DNA of 64,000 nucleotides, from positions 3,348,001-3,412,000 of the forward strand of contig CP048685.1 in assembly GCA_015698285.1 (NCBI GenBank), written 5' to 3'. The notes under the pieces were generated by a model. The model saw only the letters and a list, made by a program, of their open reading frames with translations, had not been told where the DNA came from and did no database searches. The position numbers and the translations under genes are program-made. This document shows positions 15,972 through 24,669 of the stretch, in pieces (position 1 is the first letter of the stretch; each line of letters opens with the position of its first letter). Source of the stretch: Candidatus Nitronauta litoralis. Lineage in GTDB: Bacteria > Nitrospinota > Nitrospinia > Nitrospinales > Nitrospinaceae.

Positions 15972-16676
15972 ACCGTTTGGAAGTTCCAGTTCGACCCACT
16001 CTCCCTTTCTATCCAAGACTGGCAAAACTGCTCCCTCATGCAGTTGAAGGGCCACTTCGTCTTTATCTCCTTCCCCAGAGTAAACGTCCAGGCTTTTTTC
16101 ACTAACAACGGCGTTCACTACAAAGTTTTCCAAATGCCAGCGAGCCCCTGTTGAAAGCAAGGTAATTATCAGAATACCTGCAAGGATCTGCTTTACCTTT
16201 CCAAGCGATTCGTTTTCTCTCTGAAAATGAAAGACAGCTACGACCCAGAACAAAAAATTCAATACAATGATTCCTTTTATATGCTCATCAAGGGTAAAAT
16301 CATTCAACCAAAATAAAACGGCTGATGCAGGAGAATTTTTCCTTCCGTCCCAGATATCTTCAGTTTTTCGGAGTGTTATTGAAAGATTGGCCTCGACATC
16401 CTCATCGCGAGGGAGTTGTTTTTTGGACTGAAGATAATGGTAGATAGCCTTGGCGTACTCGTTACTCTGGTAAAAAGCATTACCCAAATTATAATGAAGA
16501 TGTCCGTTTGACGGATTTTCCTCCAACAATTGCAGGTAGCCTGTAGCCGCTTTTTTGTAATCCCCTTCTTCGTAAAGTTTGTTTGTCTGTGCAAGTTTTT
16601 GGAAAAACCCTGAACCGGCCTGAACCCCGTTGGCAAAAAACAAAAGAAAGAATAGGGTGAAAAGTATATTTTTCAT
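15933..16676 (-). CDS. batE: BatE-like TPR/SH3 protein
   Basis: 247 residues. Signal peptide 1-20 (ends GVQA), TPR repeats about 30-100 (YEEGDYKKAATGYLQLLEENP, LHYNLGNAFYQSNEYAKAIYHY), two membrane helices at about 135-151 and 164-180, and a C-terminal bacterial SH3 domain about 190-247 (GEWVELELPNGKNGWV). This is the BatE architecture. Bat proteins form an envelope complex with MoxR and VWA proteins, linked in some species to stress or oxygen tolerance, but the mechanism is uncertain. Its ATG overlaps the batD stop (ATGA, 16673-16676), so it is translationally coupled and last in the operon. Confidence 0.85.
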   Translation of the reverse strand: MKNILFTLFFLLFFANGVQAGSGFFQKLAQTNKLYEEGDYKKAATGYLQLLEENPSNGHLHYNLGNAFYQSNEYAKAIYHYLQSKKQLPRDEDVEANLSITLRKTEDIWDGRKNSPASAVLFWLNDFTLDEHIKGIIVLNFLFWVVAVFHFQRENESLGKVKQILAGILIITLLSTGARWHLENFVVNAVVSEKSLDVYSGEGDKDEVALQLHEGAVLPVLDRKGEWVELELPNGKNGWVPSSSVLI

Positions 16677-18463
16677 GCCCTTGTTTTCTCCAGGGTATTG
16701 ATAAGGCTTAGAGATTCTGCTACCAAATCATCATTGCCTCGTAAACCATCCGGCGTGAACTCTGCTGTCTGACATTTATCCAGAAGACTCAGGGCAGCAG
16801 CAATATGATTTTCGGAAAGTTCTTTATGTTTTAATTTATCATCGACTTCTTCTGGAGTTAGTGCGGTTCCCTGGAATTCAAACCTGTCACCCAGATATTC
16901 CCGGAAAATAGCGGAAACATCTTTTGCTTTGGTAGGTTTCCCTTGTTTACCCAGTCCTTCAAGCCTTTTAACTGCTTTTGGAAAAGCTTCCTGCTTTTTT
17001 GCAAATACATGGTCACGTTTTTTTCTAAGCCGATTGCCATAAAAGGATCTGAACATGAGGTAACCCAATATGGGCATTATAAAAGCAGCAAATTTAAATG
17101 TATTGGATGTTGTAAAGCTTCCAGGATCATCAAAATATTCTGTCCTGGTATGGATTGGCAGGAGACCTGGGCCGACTGCAGGTTGTGATCGAATTTCGCG
17201 GGAACTATCTGAAGGAGAAATATTCATAGAGTTGCTTTGCCCCCCGGACACCGAAAGTATCTGATCTTTGGTAGTAACCATACGGTAAATATTTTCCTTT
17301 GGGTCCCAGTATCCAATTTTCACCTTGGGTAATTTTAAAGAACCCTCTTTGATAGGAACCAGGGCGGTGGTGAATGATTTAGTGGCTTCAATATAACCAG
17401 CAACAGCCCTTTCATCTAAAACCGGTTGATCTTTGTAAACCTTATATTCAGACGTGTTTTCAGGAACCTCAATAGAAACACCTTCCAGGTTTCCTCTACC
17501 TTTAAGAGTCAGAATCCAGGTAGCTGTTTCTCCAACTTTGAGAGAATCTACACTTAACCTGGAATCCAGGGCGATTTCTCCAACTAAACTTTGAAAGTTT
17601 TTGGGTTTGTTTTTTTCAGGAAACGGGAGAACCTTGATATCAATGGTTCGGGTTCTCAGGATTTTACGATCGAGAGTGGCTCCTCCTGAAAAAAAGGGAT
17701 CGTCAAAGATAGAGCCAGGAAAATGCCTCGAACCAAAGGGTCGGCGGCCTCCACCATTTCTATTCACAACATCCAGTTGGAATGTGGCAGCCGGGATTTT
17801 TACAACCCCTGATTGCAACGGATAGAGGGCATAGTTTATTTCCGACACATAATAGCGAACTCCGTTTATCACCCTACTGGTTTCTGTAGGTTCACCTAAA
17901 GGGATTTTGCGAAAATGTTCCAGAGGGGCGTCCAGGGAAAGGTTTCGGACCTCGACCTTTCGGTAAAATCGATAGGTCAATCTGATTTGCTCTTGAAGGT
18001 AGGCGGTAGACTTAGAAACGATTGCCTCTGCAAAAACGTTCTTTTCTCCATCGGGTAAATTAGAGGATGTTTCAGAAACATCGACCGTAATGGAGGGGGA
18101 TTGGTAACTTTTCCCGTCGCGCTCCAACCGAATGGCACCAATAGTAAATGTTCCCGTTCTCTTTGGGAAAAGAGCATACTTGAAGGTGAGGGTTGCCTTC
18201 ATTTTCCCGTTTATTACCTGTATGGATGATGAAGTTCCCTGTGGTTGAATTTGAAAATCGGGGAGGGGAGGTAAAACGGGTTCGGCGGATTCCCTTACTC
18301 CGTTGATTTTTACCGAGAGGATAAGGGTGTCTTCCAATGTGAGGTGGGTTTTATTGACAGTGGCCGATATACTCACTGTCGCCTGAGACTTTGAAGTCAT
18401 CCCCAGAATGACCAGCAGCACAAAAAAGAAAATGGCTACCAGGTTTTTTGCAGAAAATTTCAC
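16673..18463 (-). CDS. batD: BatD-like envelope protein
   Basis: 596 residues. Signal peptide about 1-28, then several immunoglobulin-like beta domains: SATVNKTHLTLEDTLILSVK at the start and VGETATWILTLKGRGNLEGV further in, the typical BatD/oxygen-tolerance layout. One transmembrane helix lies at about 452-468 (AAFIMPILGYLMF). A cytoplasmic helical tail follows with repeated K/E-rich segments and a final helix bundle (VAESLSLINTLEK). BatD is thought to be the periplasmic binding arm of the MoxR-VWA complex. It overlaps both batC (18460-18463) and batE by ATGA. A second, shorter BatD-like gene lies upstream of batA. Confidence 0.87.
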   Translation of the reverse strand: MKFSAKNLVAIFFFVLLVILGMTSKSQATVSISATVNKTHLTLEDTLILSVKINGVRESAEPVLPPLPDFQIQPQGTSSSIQVINGKMKATLTFKYALFPKRTGTFTIGAIRLERDGKSYQSPSITVDVSETSSNLPDGEKNVFAEAIVSKSTAYLQEQIRLTYRFYRKVEVRNLSLDAPLEHFRKIPLGEPTETSRVINGVRYYVSEINYALYPLQSGVVKIPAATFQLDVVNRNGGGRRPFGSRHFPGSIFDDPFFSGGATLDRKILRTRTIDIKVLPFPEKNKPKNFQSLVGEIALDSRLSVDSLKVGETATWILTLKGRGNLEGVSIEVPENTSEYKVYKDQPVLDERAVAGYIEATKSFTTALVPIKEGSLKLPKVKIGYWDPKENIYRMVTTKDQILSVSGGQSNSMNISPSDSSREIRSQPAVGPGLLPIHTRTEYFDDPGSFTTSNTFKFAAFIMPILGYLMFRSFYGNRLRKKRDHVFAKKQEAFPKAVKRLEGLGKQGKPTKAKDVSAIFREYLGDRFEFQGTALTPEEVDDKLKHKELSENHIAAALSLLDKCQTAEFTPDGLRGNDDLVAESLSLINTLEKTRA

Positions 18464-19332
18464 CAGTCCTTGCCACCCTCAACAAACAAGTCCTTCATTT
18501 GGCCCTGCACCTGTCGACGGCTCATTTTTTTGAGGTCCTCATCCAGGGAATTTAACCAGCGGTCAGCCTCATCCTTGTTCATTGAGGTGATTTCCTGCAT
18601 GGCCTTGGCCATTTTTTGTTCTTCGTCAGAAGGTTCCCCGGCAGGTGGAGAGTGAGGTTCTTCGTTTAGTTTTCCTCCGCCCGAATCTTGTGGTTTATCG
18701 ACTTCGGCTTTTTGGCTGTCCTTTTCATCCTCGGGCGGGTTAGAGTCCGGTGGTTCCCCTGTCTCATTTGTTTGTTCTTTGCTTTCATTTGGGTCTTGCT
18801 GATGAGCCGGGTTCATTCCATTTTCATTGTCTTTCTCCGTTTTGTCATTACCCCTGGGAGCCATCCGGTTGGCCTGCTTAGCCCGTTCATATTGCTTTCG
18901 TGCATATTCCAGGTTGAACTTGGCGTCTGTATCACTGGGGTCCAATTCCAAAGCTTTCTTGTAGGATTCTATTGCCCGTTCCACGTCTCCCATTCGGTAA
19001 TAGGCATTGCCACGATTGTAGTGTGTTTTCTGCTTCATGGCAGGGTCGTCTAAAACGGACTCTGCCTCTTCCAGTGCCTTGAGTGCATGATCAAAATTTC
19101 CAAGCTTGTAGTGGGTGTTTGCGAGGTTGTAAAGCACATTACCATTTTCTGGATCTGTTAACCGGGCTGCCTCAAAGCTTTTCAGAGCCTTTGCATAATC
19201 CTCCTGGTTGTAAAGGTCAATCCCGTCTTGAGCCTCTGAACCAAACGGACTTCCGTATGCATTGCTCCATACGAAACTTAACAGACCAATAGCGACCAGA
19301 GCCCACCGTGTTGTATTCCGAATAGAAATCAT
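18460..19332 (-). CDS. batC: BatC-like TPR protein
   Basis: 290 residues. Signal peptide about 1-28 (ends NAYGS). TPR repeats about 33-150 (LYNQEDYAKALKSFEAARL, LYNLANTHYKLGNFDHALKAL, HYNRGNAYYRMGDVERAIES). A long disordered, acidic Pro/Glu/Asn-rich stretch of about 160-240 follows, then a conserved helical C-terminus ending MKDLFVEGGKDW, typical of BatC/VWA-operon TPR proteins. Probably scaffolds VWA and BatD proteins on the periplasmic face. It starts 16 bases after the Bax-inhibitor-type gene and overlaps batD by 4 bases. Confidence 0.85.
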   Translation of the reverse strand: MISIRNTTRWALVAIGLLSFVWSNAYGSPFGSEAQDGIDLYNQEDYAKALKSFEAARLTDPENGNVLYNLANTHYKLGNFDHALKALEEAESVLDDPAMKQKTHYNRGNAYYRMGDVERAIESYKKALELDPSDTDAKFNLEYARKQYERAKQANRMAPRGNDKTEKDNENGMNPAHQQDPNESKEQTNETGEPPDSNPPEDEKDSQKAEVDKPQDSGGGKLNEEPHSPPAGEPSDEEQKMAKAMQEITSMNKDEADRWLNSLDEDLKKMSRRQVQGQMKDLFVEGGKDW

Positions 19333-19348
19333 TTGCCGGTTTTATTCT

Positions 19349-20050
19349 CTAACGACGGTCACCCATGATTCGGAGAAGATGAAGAAACAGATTTATGAAA
19401 TCAAGGTAAAGAGTCAGAGCACCTACGATAGCTTCTTTCGTGTCTTCTTCCGTACCTTCATTTCCTAAAATGTTCATCTGCTTGATTTTTTGAGTATCGT
19501 AAACAGTTAGTCCTGCAAAAATCAAAACGCCAATAATATTGAGGGCACTATCAAAAGATGCGCTCTCAATAAACATATTGGCTACTCGTGACAATATAAG
19601 ACCGATTAGTCCCATAAAAAGGAATTGACCCATTCCGCTCAAGTCCTTTTTGGTGACATAGCCATAAAGACTAAGCGATCCAAATGTTCCGGCTGTAACA
19701 AAAAAAGTCCAGGCAACAGAGGCGGTAGTGTAAACAAGGAAAATAAATGATAACGTGACTCCGGTCAGACCCGCGTATAGTAGGAAGACACCTGTAGCCT
19801 GGCTTGCAGACATTTTCTGTGCCCATCCGGATAGATAAATCACAAGTCCAATCTGGACAACAAACAAAATAATGGGAACCGCTTTATTGCTGTAAACCAG
19901 ATTCATCATGGTTTCACTGCTGGCTACATAAAGGGCCATAATACCGGTAAGAGCCAGACCAGCTGCCATCCAGTTATAAACGCGAACCATGAACCGTTGC
20001 TGTTCAGATGCAATAGCGTCGGCACTCATGCGGTAAGGTATGTTTTGCAT
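19349..20050 (-). CDS. Bax inhibitor-1/YccA-family membrane protein
   Basis: 233 residues with seven transmembrane helices (TMBIM fold). The N-terminus MRxxxNWMAAGLALTG motif is present as RVYNWMAAGLALTG. The C-terminal helices include NIIGVLIFAGLTVYDTQKIKQM and ALTLYLDFINLFLHLLRIMG, family hallmarks that carry the pH-sensing aspartates of the bacterial BsYetJ homologue. The family forms Ca2+ leak channels or protease-associated membrane proteins. AAGGAG lies 6 bases before the ATG. Its placement inside the bat operon, between batB and batC, is unusual; its own promoter is possible in the 104-base gap upstream. Confidence 0.92.
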   Translation of the reverse strand: MQNIPYRMSADAIASEQQRFMVRVYNWMAAGLALTGIMALYVASSETMMNLVYSNKAVPIILFVVQIGLVIYLSGWAQKMSASQATGVFLLYAGLTGVTLSFIFLVYTTASVAWTFFVTAGTFGSLSLYGYVTKKDLSGMGQFLFMGLIGLILSRVANMFIESASFDSALNIIGVLIFAGLTVYDTQKIKQMNILGNEGTEEDTKEAIVGALTLYLDFINLFLHLLRIMGDRR

Positions 20051-20095
20051 TCGTTACTCCTTAAGGTTTATCAAATCTACTCACTTAATAGTTTA

Positions 20096-20124
20096 CCAAT
20101 AAAATCGCCGGATAGTGGGGTCAA
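20096..20124 (-). promoter_or_regulatory. Candidate internal promoter for the BI-1 gene
   Basis: On the minus strand TTGACC (20119-20124) and TATTGG (20096-20101) are spaced by 17 bases, about 45 bases before the BI-1 ATG. The -35 has five of six consensus bases and the -10 only three. It could separate BI-1/batCDE from moxR-batB. Confidence 0.3.
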
Positions 20125-20154
20125 GTTAAGGCTTTAATTTTTCAACAGAAGAAA

Positions 20155-21144
20155 TCACCTTTCCCGAATTCCCCGCTCCACAACCAGAAAGACCAGGCCT
20201 AATGCTATGAACCATTGGAACTGCTCCTGCCAACGGCGTCGACGGTTACTCTTGAGATCCTTCTGCTCGACCCGGGTTTTTATTTCCTCTTCATAGATTT
20301 TTTCAAGGTCCAGATCTCCTGTAACCGAACGCACAAAACTTCCTCCCGTTTCCTCGGCGATTTTTCGTAATAAGGTTTCATTCAATCTGGACATCACCAC
20401 ATTGCCTTTCGCATCTTTCTTAAAACCTCCTCCGGAGGAAGGATCAGGAATAGGCACCGCATCATCACTTCCAATACCTATCACAAAAATTTTGACTCCT
20501 TCTTCTCGAGCCTCCTGGGCAGCCATCATAGCCGTTCCGCTATGGTCCTCCCCGTCTGTAATCAAAATGAGAGCTTTGGACTTCTTTTCTTTTTTACTGA
20601 AAGCATTGATGGAAGTCCGGATGGCATGCCCCAGAGCGGTGCCTTGAACCGGAATTAAATCCACATCCAGTGCTGAAAGGAAAATTTCTGCTGCTTCATA
20701 ATCAAGGGTCAAAGGACATTGAACGAAACTGGTTCCGGCAAAAGCAACCAGACCAATACGATCACCGTTCAGCATGTGTATAAGGTCTGTGACCTTGCGT
20801 TTCGCGCGCTCCAGTCTGTTGGGTTTAATATCAGTCGCAAGCATGCTGGTTGACACATCAAAGGCGACAATAACGTCAGCTCCTCGTTGGTGCAATTGAT
20901 CCCATTGGAAACCCCATCGCGGCTGGGCCAAAGCCCCGGTGAACAACATCCAGGCCGCGATCCACCAAAGGGCCCTGTACTTTTGAACCGTCAGGCTTCG
21001 TCCTGGGACAAGCTTCTGGAATGAACCCCATTCAGCAAATTGACTGGCGAGTTTACGCTTTCGAAGATTTGCCCATTTAAAAAAATAAAAAAGAACAATG
21101 GCAGACCACAATAAGTATAAGAATTCAGGTTGGGCAAATTTCAT
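20155..21144 (-). CDS. batB: BatB-like VWA-domain membrane protein
   Basis: 329 residues. Two N-terminal membrane helices (about 8-24 and 59-72), a von Willebrand factor A domain about 90-285 with MIDAS motif DVSTS (96-100), TALGHAI and ITDGEDH, then a C-terminal helix (QWFIALGLVFLVVE). VWA MIDAS sites bind Mg2+ and acidic ligands, and MoxR-type ATPases act on them. Its ATG directly follows the batA stop (TAAATG). It is closely related to batA but distinct; paired VWA proteins are normal in this operon. Confidence 0.9.
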   Translation of the reverse strand: MKFAQPEFLYLLWSAIVLFYFFKWANLRKRKLASQFAEWGSFQKLVPGRSLTVQKYRALWWIAAWMLFTGALAQPRWGFQWDQLHQRGADVIVAFDVSTSMLATDIKPNRLERAKRKVTDLIHMLNGDRIGLVAFAGTSFVQCPLTLDYEAAEIFLSALDVDLIPVQGTALGHAIRTSINAFSKKEKKSKALILITDGEDHSGTAMMAAQEAREEGVKIFVIGIGSDDAVPIPDPSSGGGFKKDAKGNVVMSRLNETLLRKIAEETGGSFVRSVTGDLDLEKIYEEEIKTRVEQKDLKSNRRRRWQEQFQWFIALGLVFLVVERGIRER

Positions 21145-22143
21145 TTAAGGAATCCTCACCAGAATGAGATTTGCAAGCAAGGCCTCAAGTAAAAGTAACA
21201 ACATACCCGGGATCAGAAAATATGGATACAATTCGTTGTATTCAGAATGATCGATCCAGCGTACTTCCGATGTTTCCAACTCATCGATCGTCGCATAAAT
21301 TTTCTGTAGGGAGTTGGCATCGGTCGCTTTGTAATATTGACCCCCGGTAATTTCTGCGATTTGCCGCAAAGTTGTTTCATCGAGATAAGCTTTTCGCATA
21401 AGGGATCTGGGGCCGAATGACGGATCAAAGACCGAGTTTGTCGTTTTACTTGTTCCCATTCCGACGGCATAAATTTTGACTCCATATATTTTAGCCACCT
21501 CTGCCGCCTGAGCGGGCGTAATGTTTCCTGCGTTGTTTCTGCCATCGGTGAGCAATACGATTACTTTCGATTTTGAAGCTAATTCCTTTAACCTCTTGAC
21601 CGAAATTCCAATTGCTGAACCAATAGCAGTTGCATCACCCGCTATACCAATTGTGAGTTTTTCAAGGAATCCATGAAGGATACTGTGATCCAGAGTTAAG
21701 GGGCATTGAGTAAAGGCTTCGGCCCCGAAGACCACCATCCCCATACGGTCGAATTCTCGACCTTCGATAAAACGCGAGACAACTCCCTTCACGGCGGTTA
21801 ACCGGTCTATCGGTTGACCGTTTTGCTCAAAGTCCATAGCCCGCATACTGCCTGAGGTATCGATCGCCAGGATAATATCCACCCCGGCAGAAAGAATTTC
21901 GGTACTTTTTCGTCCTTCCTGTGGACGAGCCAGGGCCGCAACCAGTAGAACAATTGCCAAGCAGCGCAATAAGATCGGAATTGCTCCAAGGAAGGCAGTT
22001 CTGGGGGATGGAAATTTCCTGAGAATTGAAAGATCGGAAAACTGGAGTCGAGCCCGTCGATTCTTTGAACTATAAAAAAGAACAAGCGGAATCAACAAAA
22101 GCAGACTGAACAACCAGGGATCCTGAAACTGAAAATAGGTCAT
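21145..22143 (-). CDS. batA: BatA-like VWA-domain membrane protein
   Basis: 332 residues. N-terminal helices (about 11-24 and 54-72) with the typical PLVLFY and ARPQ segments. The VWA domain covers about 88-290 with MIDAS DTSGS (95-99), TAIGSAIGI and LLTDGRNNAG. A C-terminal membrane helix follows (FLIPGMLLLLLEALLANLILV). Likely partner of BatB and MoxR at the inner membrane. Its ATG overlaps the preceding batD-like stop (ATGA at 22140-22143), which fixes the start. Confidence 0.92.
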   Translation of the reverse strand: MTYFQFQDPWLFSLLLLIPLVLFYSSKNRRARLQFSDLSILRKFPSPRTAFLGAIPILLRCLAIVLLVAALARPQEGRKSTEILSAGVDIILAIDTSGSMRAMDFEQNGQPIDRLTAVKGVVSRFIEGREFDRMGMVVFGAEAFTQCPLTLDHSILHGFLEKLTIGIAGDATAIGSAIGISVKRLKELASKSKVIVLLTDGRNNAGNITPAQAAEVAKIYGVKIYAVGMGTSKTTNSVFDPSFGPRSLMRKAYLDETTLRQIAEITGGQYYKATDANSLQKIYATIDELETSEVRWIDHSEYNELYPYFLIPGMLLLLLEALLANLILVRIP

Positions 22144-23174
22144 GAGGTATTGGTTACCGTTTCCAATTCGGTGGATGTCTCTGGTTTGGAGGTTTTGGTG
22201 ATTTTCTGTATCAGGCTTCGGGCTGATTTCATCAAGCGGACAGCCGTGTCAGAATCAACCTCAAATTTCGCAAATTTAACCAGATCAGTACTTGTCAGAA
22301 TCCGCAGGATTCCATCAAGTTCTGCTTTCGATAAATCGTTGTGATGGTTTAACACCCGGCCGATTTCTTCGGTTGTCCAGTCCAGGGCTGGAATGTTGAA
22401 ACGGAATCCCAGGTACCGGCGAAAAATTTCAGAAAATTCAAAATATAGTTCGCGATTCTGATTTTTCAGGTGATAACCCTTTGCATACAACCTTTCCAAT
22501 TCTTTAAGGGCTAATTCATGAGGAGGCAGGGCAGGGGCCCTCGGAATCTGGGGTTTTACTAAATTTCGTTTAACCCACCAATTTGCAGCGAATCCGATCA
22601 GGCTGGCCAATAAAACAAAAGCTAACGCAGGTAACAGGTATTTTTTCCAAGGCCAGGCCGCGCCAACAATAGGCTTGATCGACTTGATATCCCTTGGCTC
22701 TCCATCCAGATAAAGTACGGAACGGATAGTAGCTTGAACATCGGGTCCTGACACCTCTCCGCTATCAAATTCCCCCACGATATCCGGTTGCAGGCCTTTA
22801 TATTTTACTTTTGGCCCTGGAAAGATATGGACCCCAACGTGGTCGCCTCTCAATTTGTACCAAAATTGATGCTCCGTTTTTCCCGCCTTTAAATTTTTTT
22901 GGGAAGTTCCCTGATCGACCAGTTCAAAGCCAGTAAAGTCACCATTGGGAACTGGAGGGGACGTTTGAACAGATTTATCATGGGTAATGGTTACCGTATA
23001 AATTGCCAGGTCACCAACGGTTATCTCTGCCGGAGAAATTTCCGCATCAATCTTCACCCCGGAAGAAGCGGGCTTGTCTTCTGCCCACGCAGAAAATGCT
23101 GTAAGCACCATCAACAATCCCAAACAAATGGATAGCGAACAATATCGTTTTAAAAACTTTTGCAGACAGATCAT
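22140..23174 (-). CDS. Short BatD-like protein of the bat operon
   Basis: 344 residues from the ATG at 23172-23174. I chose this start because it overlaps the upstream stop (ATGA) and begins directly with the signal peptide (MICLQKFLKRYCSLSICLG, cleavage about AWA-ED); a start 33 bases further upstream is open but less likely. One periplasmic beta domain about 35-155 (ISPAEITVGDLAIYTVTITHD), a transmembrane helix about 178-201, then a cytoplasmic helical domain with LYAKGYHLKNQNRELYFEF and EIFRRYLGFRFNIPALDWT. This resembles BatD fused to the DUF4381-like part found in other VWA operons. It precedes batA and is separate from the full-length batD. Confidence 0.8.
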   Translation of the reverse strand: MICLQKFLKRYCSLSICLGLLMVLTAFSAWAEDKPASSGVKIDAEISPAEITVGDLAIYTVTITHDKSVQTSPPVPNGDFTGFELVDQGTSQKNLKAGKTEHQFWYKLRGDHVGVHIFPGPKVKYKGLQPDIVGEFDSGEVSGPDVQATIRSVLYLDGEPRDIKSIKPIVGAAWPWKKYLLPALAFVLLASLIGFAANWWVKRNLVKPQIPRAPALPPHELALKELERLYAKGYHLKNQNRELYFEFSEIFRRYLGFRFNIPALDWTTEEIGRVLNHHNDLSKAELDGILRILTSTDLVKFAKFEVDSDTAVRLMKSARSLIQKITKTSKPETSTELETVTNTS

Positions 23175-23707
23175 TTGGGAGGTGATTGATTTAAGCGGGT
23201 CAGACAATGGTCAATATGTGAGGTCAGTTCTGCAGCCCAGGGTGCTTTGGGAAATGCCACCTGGGATTGAAAAAAATAAACCAATCCTTCGGCGCAATTG
23301 TCCAGTTTCAAATAGAGCTTTCCGGTGTCGAAAGAAACCTTAGCCCGGGTTTCTCTACCAATTCCGGGCAATACCAGAAATTTCTCATATTGCTCCAGAG
23401 CCTGTTCTTCAAGCCCCGCCTGATGAAGGCGTTCCGCTACTGTCAAAACCTCATGGTTTTCCGGACGGGTTTCCTTCCCTGGACTCAAGAGCTTTTTAAT
23501 CAGAAGGGTCCCAAAAACTCCAAAAATCAGTACCGTTATGGCTGTAAACCCAATAATGCCTTTTTTAAGTGTGGGACTTATTCCATCTACAGGTTCCCCG
23601 GTGCTCGAATTATTTTCCTCATTTTTCAATGGAGGTAAAACCGGATCCGTTTTCTTGTGTCCTGATGCGGTTTCCTTTTCTTTTGAAATTCCTTTTTCGT
23701 TTTCCAT
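23171..23707 (-). CDS. Membrane-anchored TPR-like protein of the bat operon, unknown function
   Basis: About 178 residues from the ATG at 23705-23707, which overlaps the DUF58 stop as TGATG; a TTG one codon upstream is also in frame. A polar, Lys/Glu-rich N-terminus (about 1-48) is followed by one transmembrane helix (about 50-71, KGIIGFTAITVLIFGVFGTLLI). A soluble C-terminal domain has helix pairs like TPR (AERLHQAGLEEQALEQYEKFL, TGKLYLKLDNCAEGLVYFF). Similar tetratricopeptide anchors occur in bat operons but I do not recognise a named family. It overlaps the next gene by 4 bases. Confidence 0.75.
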   Translation of the reverse strand: MENEKGISKEKETASGHKKTDPVLPPLKNEENNSSTGEPVDGISPTLKKGIIGFTAITVLIFGVFGTLLIKKLLSPGKETRPENHEVLTVAERLHQAGLEEQALEQYEKFLVLPGIGRETRAKVSFDTGKLYLKLDNCAEGLVYFFQSQVAFPKAPWAAELTSHIDHCLTRLNQSPPK

Positions 23708-24660
23708 CAATGTTTTTTCTCGCGCATTTTGAAATATTGGATTATGGGATTGATCAGGGAACCGTCCGTTCGGATATGAATAGTGTCTACCCCGATAGAT
23801 CTAAAACTCCTCTTCCTGTTTTTCCTTTCTAACTCCATTTTTTTTTCGTACTTCATGATGAGGGCCTTGTCCCGTGTATTGACTAGAATCATTTCCCCGG
23901 TTTCAGCATCTTCAAGGTGAACCAGGCCTATCGGAGGAAGTGTCATTTCCCGCGGATCCGTAATTTCGATGGCGACCAGATCATGCCTTTGCTGGGCGAG
24001 CCTGAGAGCCGTCTCGTAACCGCTGGCTTGAAAGTCCGATATTAAAAATGCCACACATTTCTTTTTTTGCACACGAAGCAAATATTCGAGGGGGAGGGTA
24101 ATATCGGTTCTACGTCCTTCTGGTTTGAAATTTAAAATCGTCCGGATGAGACGCCATATGTGAGAACGTCCCTTTTGAGGTGTGACAAAATGTTCAATCT
24201 GATCTGAAAATATGATCAATCCAACCTTGTCATTATTTTTGATTGCTGCATAAGCCATAATGGAAGCCACTTCAGCAGCCACCTCGTTTTTCAGTTTCTG
24301 CCGGGAACCGAATTGCCCTGAACAACTCACATCCACCAGGAGCATCATGGTCATCTCTCGCTCTTCGCGAAACTCTTTTACATAGGGATGCCCCATACGC
24401 GCAGTAACATTCCACTCAATCAGGCGAATATCGTCTCCGGGTTCATACTCTCTTACCTCCCTAAACTCCATACCTTTACCTTTAAACGCTGAAACATATT
24501 CCCCTGCCATCATATGGTTCACCAGATGATTGGTCTTGACCTGGATCTCCTTGATGGTCTTGATCATTTCAGGAGTCAGTTGACGCTCTTCCCCAGTATC
24601 CCTGACTTTAGGAATGGGGGCCCAAAGGCTTGTGAAAATGGATTTAAGTGATTGCCACAT
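23707..24660 (-). CDS. DUF58 (VWA-like) protein
   Basis: 317-residue cytoplasmic protein. The DUF58 hallmark GKGMEFREVREYEPGDDIR-x-IEWNVTAR is at about 61-86, followed by a VWA-like domain with LLVDVSCSGQFGS, DKVGLIIFSDQIE and FLISDFQA. These proteins are encoded beside moxR and relay the ATPase to VWA/Bat membrane partners. The start follows the moxR stop by 9 bases. The MIDAS here reads DVSCSG rather than DxSxS, as in many DUF58 proteins. Confidence 0.9.
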   Translation of the reverse strand: MWQSLKSIFTSLWAPIPKVRDTGEERQLTPEMIKTIKEIQVKTNHLVNHMMAGEYVSAFKGKGMEFREVREYEPGDDIRLIEWNVTARMGHPYVKEFREEREMTMMLLVDVSCSGQFGSRQKLKNEVAAEVASIMAYAAIKNNDKVGLIIFSDQIEHFVTPQKGRSHIWRLIRTILNFKPEGRRTDITLPLEYLLRVQKKKCVAFLISDFQASGYETALRLAQQRHDLVAIEITDPREMTLPPIGLVHLEDAETGEMILVNTRDKALIMKYEKKMELERKNRKRSFRSIGVDTIHIRTDGSLINPIIQYFKMREKKH

Positions 24661-24669
24661 GGAATGAAT